Below are positions 58,831 through 64,000 of a DNA stretch of 64,000 bases, one piece after another. The notes under the pieces were generated by a model. The model was not told the origin of the DNA, ran no database searches, and worked only from the letters and a program-made list of their open reading frames with translations. The stretch is from assembly GCA_023807065.1 (NCBI GenBank), contig JAJJLU010000342.1, forward strand, positions 1-64,000, given 5' to 3'. This stretch comes from Isotricha intestinalis. Lineage: Eukaryota > Ciliophora > Litostomatea > Vestibuliferida > Isotrichidae. Position numbers and translations under genes: made by a program. Each line of letters starts with the position of its first letter. The first letter of the stretch is position 1.

Positions 58831-60264
58831 ATGAATGAAAAAAATGATTTAGAAGAACCCTTAATTCCCAATAACGAAAACCCAGAAAAATTAAATGAAA
58901 ATATAGAATATCTTCCATCAGAGGAGATAATAGAAAATGGAAATATAAAGTATAGAAAAAATTTAAATAAAACAGAAAATATGAAAGATGGTAATAAGAA
59001 AATAGAAAGAAAACCAACAATGGGAGATATATCTTTATCAAGTTTATTATTTCGTCCAATTGAAAGTGGTTCTTTAAGATCTTCAGTTTATGGTTTAATT
59101 TGTGTTACTTTAGGAACTGGAATGTTACCTTTACCTTATTTTTTTAGAACAAATGGTATAATATTATCATTAATTATTTTTTTCTTTTGTTCTTTTCCTA
59201 CTTATATTACTTTAAAAATTTTAACTTCAATGAGTTTTCAATTTGAAATTTATTCATATAATCAATTAATATCTTTTTTTTTTGGGAAAAATTCTTTTAT
59301 GGAAATTTATACTGTTATAGTTTTATTAATAAATTCTTTTGGTTCAATTATAATGTGGGATGTTTTTATAATGGAATTTTTAAAAGATATTTTAGGTTAT
59401 TTTAATTCAGAATTAGGAAGCGAAAAAAATTTAATTTTCCTATTATTTATCATATTAATTTTCATTCAAATTCCATTAGCTGTTTTTTCAAGTGGAAAAG
59501 AATTTGATATAATGTCTACTTTAGGAATGTTTCAAATAGTTTATGTATTATTTGTAATAATATTTGAATTTCCTAATTATTTAATTGAAAATTTTGATAA
59601 ACAATTATTTGGTCGAATGGAAACTTATTTTAATTTTAATATGAAAATGATTGAAATGCCTTTTATTTTTTTTATTGCTTTTGGTAATCATTCTACAATA
59701 TTAAGTGTTATTAGACAAATTAAAGATAAAACTCATGAAAGAATTAATAATGTTGGTAAAAAAACTTTTTATGCTGAGTTTGGAATTTATTTATTAGTTT
59801 TTTTTGTTTGTTATTTTTCTACTTTTGAACAAACTGAACAAATTTTTTTAACTAAACCTAATACTACTATATTAAATGTTATTGGAGAACTTTTTATGAT
59901 GATTTTAATGATTTGTAATATTTCTTTGTATTTTTTTACTTCAACTCCAACTATTGAATTTATTTTAAATGATGGTATAACTTTAACTAAAAAACAAAAA
60001 TATATTTCTTCTTTTTTTGTTTTAACTGTTTTAATGATTATTTCTTTATATATTAATGAAGTTGATTCTATTTTATCTTTTCTTGGTGTCACTGCTCAAG
60101 TTAGTTTAATTTTTATTTTACCTATTTCAATGTATATTAAATGGAAAGAAGATTCTATGAGTTATTCAAGAAAAATTATGTTTGTTTGTCTTATTTTATT
60201 TTTTACTATTTTAGGAGTTGGAGGATTTATTTTAATGGTTTACAATCAATTTAGAAATATTTGA
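58831..60264 (+). CDS. Amino acid/auxin permease family transporter
   Basis: A 477-residue membrane protein of the AAAP (SLC32/36/38) family. After an 85-residue acidic cytosolic N-terminus comes GSLRSSVYGLICVTLGTGMLP, the hallmark first helix with the unwound GTG substrate-binding segment, followed by PLPYFFRTNG. About eleven helices can be counted, including FIAFGNHSTILSVIRQIKD (helix 6-7 region). It should symport neutral amino acids with H+ or Na+ at the plasma or lysosomal membrane; the substrate cannot be assigned. The gene ends in TGA, an uncommon stop here. The acidic start EEPLIPN may be a dileucine-type sorting signal. Confidence 0.9.
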   Translation: MNEKNDLEEPLIPNNENPEKLNENIEYLPSEEIIENGNIKYRKNLNKTENMKDGNKKIERKPTMGDISLSSLLFRPIESGSLRSSVYGLICVTLGTGMLPLPYFFRTNGIILSLIIFFFCSFPTYITLKILTSMSFQFEIYSYNQLISFFFGKNSFMEIYTVIVLLINSFGSIIMWDVFIMEFLKDILGYFNSELGSEKNLIFLLFIILIFIQIPLAVFSSGKEFDIMSTLGMFQIVYVLFVIIFEFPNYLIENFDKQLFGRMETYFNFNMKMIEMPFIFFIAFGNHSTILSVIRQIKDKTHERINNVGKKTFYAEFGIYLLVFFVCYFSTFEQTEQIFLTKPNTTILNVIGELFMMILMICNISLYFFTSTPTIEFILNDGITLTKKQKYISSFFVLTVLMIISLYINEVDSILSFLGVTAQVSLIFILPISMYIKWKEDSMSYSRKIMFVCLILFFTILGVGGFILMVYNQFRNI

Positions 60265-60343
60265 ATATTATATTATAAATTTTTATTTTATTTATTTAAA
60301 TTTTTATTTTAATTGTTATTTATAATTTTATAACAATTTAATT

Positions 60344-60849
60344 ATGAATAATAATAATAGTTTCTTGGAGAAAACTAAAAAGTTTGATTATATTTTAATT
60401 GTATTTTTATTTTATTATTTTTTTAGGGAATTGGAATTTTTTGTTGCTTAGCAAGAGTAGATTTTAATGTAATTGGATGTTTTATTCTTTTAATTATTTT
60501 ATCATTATATTATAGATATCCAATATTAGTTGAAAAAATTCATTTTCAGGGAATTATAATTATGATAATTATCGATATTTTATGGTTAATTATTATGTCT
60601 TTTGTTTGGTCTCATTCAAATGATGAAGATTCAGATATTAAATATTGGTCTTCAATTAAATTAATTCATAATATTGTTTATTTTTTAGCCTTCGTTGAAC
60701 TTTTTTTTAAATGTTATATTTTATATTTTATATTTTCTCATTATAAAAAAACATATTCAGACACATCAAATTTAACAAATTTGAAATATAATTTAGACTC
60801 AAAAGACATAAGTTCAACAAGACTAGCGGATACTACTGGTCGAACCTAA
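60344..60849 (+). CDS. Small four-TM protein, spliced, AGTRAP-like topology
   Basis: A 159-residue protein from exon 1 (60344-60400) and exon 2 (60427-60849) with a 26-nt intron (60401-60426, GTATTT...TTAG). The spliced frame runs MNNNNSFLEKTKKFDYILI then GIGIFCCLARVDFNVIGCFI. Without splicing the first ATG reaches a stop soon after the intron, and the nearest later ATG is within helix 3. Helices are at about 10-28, 32-50, 60-82 and 103-128, followed by a Ser/Thr-rich polar tail. The pattern of FQG...IIIDILWL and ELFFKCYILY is reminiscent of angiotensin-receptor-associated proteins, but this is topology-level similarity only. It is 79 bases downstream of the transporter. Confidence 0.75.
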
Positions 60850-61005
60850 GAAAAAATTTCCAAATAATTTTTTATAAAAATAAAATTAAAACCACTACTA
60901 AAATATAATAAAATTTATTTAAAAACCCCCAAATATTTAAAATTAAAATGTTTTAAAAAATTAAATAAAAAACCATAACTCTCAAAATAATTAAAATAAA
61001 AAAAT

Positions 61006-62613
61006 ATGATAATCAAAGTCTATATAAACAATCATCCCTTTGAAATAGACTGTGACACAGGAACTCAAGATATAGCATGGTTATGTTTAAGTGCCTGTTA
61101 TCTTTATGGGAAAGAAGCTTGGCCAGTAACAACATATCTTCCAATAATTGCAAGGAATAAAAAAGATGAAATTCTTCATCCTAAATTAGTAATTTGTAGA
61201 AATAAGGAATTAATAGGTGAAGAAATTAAAGTAAGAGTCAAAAAAAAATTTGGTGATATTGGATATGAAATGACAAATGAAGAAAAAGAATGGTATAATG
61301 ATGCTTTTTTAGAAGGTAGATTCATGAGTAATATTCATATTTCTTTAAAACCTACTACAGAGCTTAGGAAAGAACAAAATCAATATAAAGTAAGTTTTAA
61401 ATTTACTATTCAAGAAAATATAAAATTGTTTTTTCCTGATTATGGAAATGAAGTTATTTGTCCTATGGAATCTAAGGGAAAAAAAGGAGATCATTTTGAA
61501 GGAAATATTAAAGTGCCTTTTGGAAAATTAGTTCATGATAAAATTATTTATGGAAGTGCTAAAGAAAAAGTATTTGATAAAGAAACTCAAGATTTTATTA
61601 AAAATGAACTTACTGTTACAAAAAGTCCTTTAATTTTAACTGAAGATGATAAAGAAAAAATTTTAAGAGAAAAAGAAGATATTATTAGAGAAAAAGAAAA
61701 GAAAATTAAAGAAGATATTATTAATTCTGAAAAAGAAAAAAAAGAAGAAGAAACCAGAATGATAAGATTAAAAGAAGAATTAGAAAAAATTCCTTTTACT
61801 TTGGAAGAAGTATATAATTATGTTAAACAACAAATGTATATGAGTGAACAAGATTTAATTGAAATATTTGAATTATTAGAAAGAAATGAATATAGAATTT
61901 ATAGAAAAATATTTGAAATATTTAATTCTTATTGTCAATTTTATTTAGATAATGTAAATTTAACAATTGATGCTCTTTCAGTAATAAATTTTTTAAATTT
62001 ATATTTTGGAGCTAGGAAAAATGTAGATAAAATTGCAGAAGAATTTCAAGCATTATATTTATCAAGATTAGAAAAAGATGGAACTGAAATAGATTTAAGA
62101 GAATTTATTTATATATTAATATTTTTATTAAATTCTATTTTAACACATAAAGATATTAATATGTTAGAAGAAATAGAATCAATTGGGGAAACATATGAAA
62201 AGAAATTAGAAGAACCTGCTTATTATCAAATGAATAAAAATAAAAATATTGTTAAAGTACTTAATGATAATTATCAAATTTTAAGAACAATATTTGAGAA
62301 ATATGGTATTCATGTAGAAAAAAGTGATGTTCTTGAAATGTCTGATTATCAATTTGCTACTTTTATTTCTGAACTTTCTAATAAATTTAAATATGATTTA
62401 GCCAAAATGACTAAAGGAGATGTTGGGAAAAAAAGTAATATTGATTTCTTTGATTTTTTCAGAAAAATTGTAGGTATGGCTTATAATTTAATTCAACCTA
62501 ATGATAATGAAGAAAATAAAGATTATAGAAGTGATATGTTTATTGGAATGCCTATTGAACAAGCTGTTGAAAAAATTATATTTAATATGGGAGATTTTGC
62601 TACATCTGGTTAA
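61006..62613 (+). CDS. Unknown conserved-type protein with coiled-coil middle
   Basis: A 535-residue soluble protein. Residues 1-200 form a compact, non-repetitive region with Cys and Trp (CDTGTQDIAWLCLSACYLYG, KEAWPVTTYLP), the opening resembling a ubiquitin-like beta-grasp in pattern only. Residues about 208-262 are a Lys/Glu coiled coil. The rest is helical, with a possible degenerate EF-hand around EKDGTEIDLREF. The balanced composition suggests a conserved protein, but I do not recognise it. Its G-poor leader with CC clusters resembles those of the kinase and dynein genes, suggesting strong expression. Confidence 0.7.
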   Translation: MIIKVYINNHPFEIDCDTGTQDIAWLCLSACYLYGKEAWPVTTYLPIIARNKKDEILHPKLVICRNKELIGEEIKVRVKKKFGDIGYEMTNEEKEWYNDAFLEGRFMSNIHISLKPTTELRKEQNQYKVSFKFTIQENIKLFFPDYGNEVICPMESKGKKGDHFEGNIKVPFGKLVHDKIIYGSAKEKVFDKETQDFIKNELTVTKSPLILTEDDKEKILREKEDIIREKEKKIKEDIINSEKEKKEEETRMIRLKEELEKIPFTLEEVYNYVKQQMYMSEQDLIEIFELLERNEYRIYRKIFEIFNSYCQFYLDNVNLTIDALSVINFLNLYFGARKNVDKIAEEFQALYLSRLEKDGTEIDLREFIYILIFLLNSILTHKDINMLEEIESIGETYEKKLEEPAYYQMNKNKNIVKVLNDNYQILRTIFEKYGIHVEKSDVLEMSDYQFATFISELSNKFKYDLAKMTKGDVGKKSNIDFFDFFRKIVGMAYNLIQPNDNEENKDYRSDMFIGMPIEQAVEKIIFNMGDFATSG

Positions 62614-62839
62614 AGAATTATTTTTTAATATGTGAAAATTTTTTAATTTTAAAATTTTTTTTTTAAGTTTTTCATAATTATTATTTTTATTATTATGTTT
62701 TACTTTTTTGAATTATTTTTTTAATCATTTTAATTTTACTTTTACTTATATTTAAAGTTCAAAAAAATGAATATATAAAAATATAATAAAAAGTTAATTT
62801 AAAAAAAATAAATAATTTTAGACTAATATTCATTTAAAA

Positions 62840-63625
62840 ATGGAATTAGAAAATCAAAATAACTTAGAACAAAATCTTCAAGATATATCAGTGATAAAAA
62901 AGGAAGAACACAATCCAACAGATTTAGAAGAAAGTATAAATCAATGTATACTAAACTTAAATCATGAAGGAGAAAAAAAACTTCCTCACAAAAATAACAA
63001 TCAAAAACCAAAAAATATTCCTCAAAAAAAAATATCAAAACCAACAAATCAAAAGGAAAAAATATTAGAAATTAAAGAAAAAATAATTTCAATATTTAAT
63101 GATAACACAAATGTAATTCAAAATGTTTCTATTGTCCAGGAAAAAAATGATAATGAATTAAATAAAATAATAATGGAAGCTCAAATGGATTTTGAAAATC
63201 AAATAGATAAATTATATGATGAAAAAATAATTAAATTAAATGAAATAAAAGAACAATATGAAATTGATTTATTTGATTTAAAAAATTATTATGAAGAAGA
63301 ATTAAAATATTTAAAAGAAAATGAAAAACCTGTTTTAAAATTTATTTATGATTCAGTTAAAGCTGATAAAGAAAAAAAAATAAAAGAAATTGAAGATGAC
63401 TTTCAAAAAAAAAAGAAAATTATTACTGATAAATATAAATGTGCTTCAGAACAAAAAGAAGATTTTTCTCTTGATGATAGAAGTGTTATTTATAAAAATG
63501 AATTGTTTGAAAATTTGAAAAATAAAATTAATGATGTTATTAACCCTATTGATAAACAAAGATTAAGTATGGCTTTGGAAAATAATAATCGTCAAAATAA
63601 TATTTTGAAAGGAATTGAAGGATAA
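62840..63625 (+). CDS. Coiled-coil protein, unknown
   Basis: A 261-residue protein. The first 75 residues are Asn/Lys/Pro-rich and likely disordered. Residues about 95-215 form a charged coiled coil (IMEAQMDFENQIDKLYDEKI, KADKEKKIKEIEDDFQKKKK). A short end region, NPIDKQRLSMALENNNRQN, follows. There is no membrane or catalytic motif. A structural role is likely in general terms. Confidence 0.7.
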   Translation: MELENQNNLEQNLQDISVIKKEEHNPTDLEESINQCILNLNHEGEKKLPHKNNNQKPKNIPQKKISKPTNQKEKILEIKEKIISIFNDNTNVIQNVSIVQEKNDNELNKIIMEAQMDFENQIDKLYDEKIIKLNEIKEQYEIDLFDLKNYYEEELKYLKENEKPVLKFIYDSVKADKEKKIKEIEDDFQKKKKIITDKYKCASEQKEDFSLDDRSVIYKNELFENLKNKINDVINPIDKQRLSMALENNNRQNNILKGIEG

Positions 63626-64000
63626 AGAATTTTTTATTTTCAATTATATTGTTTTATATTTATATTACTTAAGATAAATTTTCAAATTATTTCATTAAAA
63701 AATTTTTATTTTTTTATAAATTTTTTTTGAATGGGAATTTTTCTTTATATTATGTTAGGAAAAAATAATATTTATAAAATAATAAAATGTTTAATATAAT
63801 AGAAATATAATTAAATAATAATTATTATATTTAAATAAGTGATAAAAATAAAATCAAAAAAACATTTTAATTATCAATAATTTTAAATAATTGAAATAAA
63901 TAAAAAAAGATTTCTTTGAAATTGTAATATATTATATAAAAAAGAAGAAAAAAATTTTCCAAAAATAAATCTTCTTTCTCATAACAAAATTAAAAAATTT
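63626..64000. other. Downstream spacer to window end
   Basis: AT-rich sequence with no gene, repeat array or RNA structure that I can see. The last 150 bases are A-rich and could be the leader of a gene beyond the window. Confidence 0.5.

Noticed and set aside
60920..60935. CCCCCAAAT as an internal telomere relic, and a similar CCCCAAAT near 490
   Set aside because: Single units that fit the general CC-clustered leader pattern; no tandem copies.
1..64000. tRNA, rRNA or CRISPR features
   Set aside because: RNA genes would stand out as GC-richer patches of 70 bases or more in this DNA; I saw none, and no spaced direct repeats outside coding arrays.

Overview
This 64 kb window looks like the end of a macronuclear-type chromosome from a ciliate that uses the standard genetic code. 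The evidence is as follows. (1) Bases 1-23 are a short tract of CCCCAAT units, a C-rich telomere-like repeat, at the very left edge. (2) Base composition is extremely AT-rich, proteins are rich in Asn and Lys, and intergenic space is short: about 33 genes fill roughly 83% of the window. (3) A few small GT-AG introns (26, 26, 30, 32, 52 and 109 nt) interrupt genes. (4) There is a complete axonemal dynein heavy chain and several protein types I know mainly from ciliates, such as the two-TM family with DIFG near the N-terminus and the TFxPxI-repeat proteins. (5) TAA, TAG and TGA all end genes, and none occurs inside the 4,349-codon dynein frame. A litostome such as a rumen ciliate would fit, but that is inference.

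Layout. 1-542: telomere tract and empty subtelomere. 0.5-8.3 kb: spliced Rab GTPase, papain-like cysteine peptidase candidate, HAD phosphatase, three low-complexity or coiled-coil genes. 8.3-10.3 kb: gene-free stretch holding a heavily decayed non-LTR retrotransposon reverse transcriptase. 10.3-17.6 kb: UMP-CMP kinase, an Hsp70 lacking EEVD, a B-box zinc-finger gene (spliced, minus strand), a hormone-sensitive-lipase-like hydrolase and a tetraspan membrane protein. 17.7-26.2 kb: Asn-rich repeat protein, two-TM protein, unknown protein and a tandem pair of polytopic paralogues. 26.3-29.0 kb: LSm5 (three exons), an acylated START protein, a decayed coding stretch and a membrane protein. 29.4-36.0 kb: two large Asn/Lys-rich proteins. 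36.3-49.4 kb: the uninterrupted dynein gene. 49.5-64 kb: Bax inhibitor-1, a VPS39-like HOPS subunit, structural or coiled-coil proteins, a second Rab, membrane proteins, an amino acid transporter, a zinc-finger-like protein and two coiled-coil-containing proteins.

There are no operons; each gene appears to have its own short, A-rich, G-poor leader. Themes are membrane traffic (two Rabs, VPS39-like protein, START protein, lipase), cilia and cytoskeleton (dynein, several coiled-coil proteins), and housekeeping (LSm5, Hsp70, nucleotide kinase). The most notable non-obvious items are the decayed reverse transcriptase at 8.7-9.6 kb, small spliced genes that simple ORF reading misses (LSm5, BI-1, B-box protein, 60.3 kb membrane protein), the papain-order protease at 1.5 kb, the EEVD-less Hsp70 with an inverted repeat in its leader, and a shared TTCCGAT...AACCTAATAAAA element upstream of the dynein and the second Rab.
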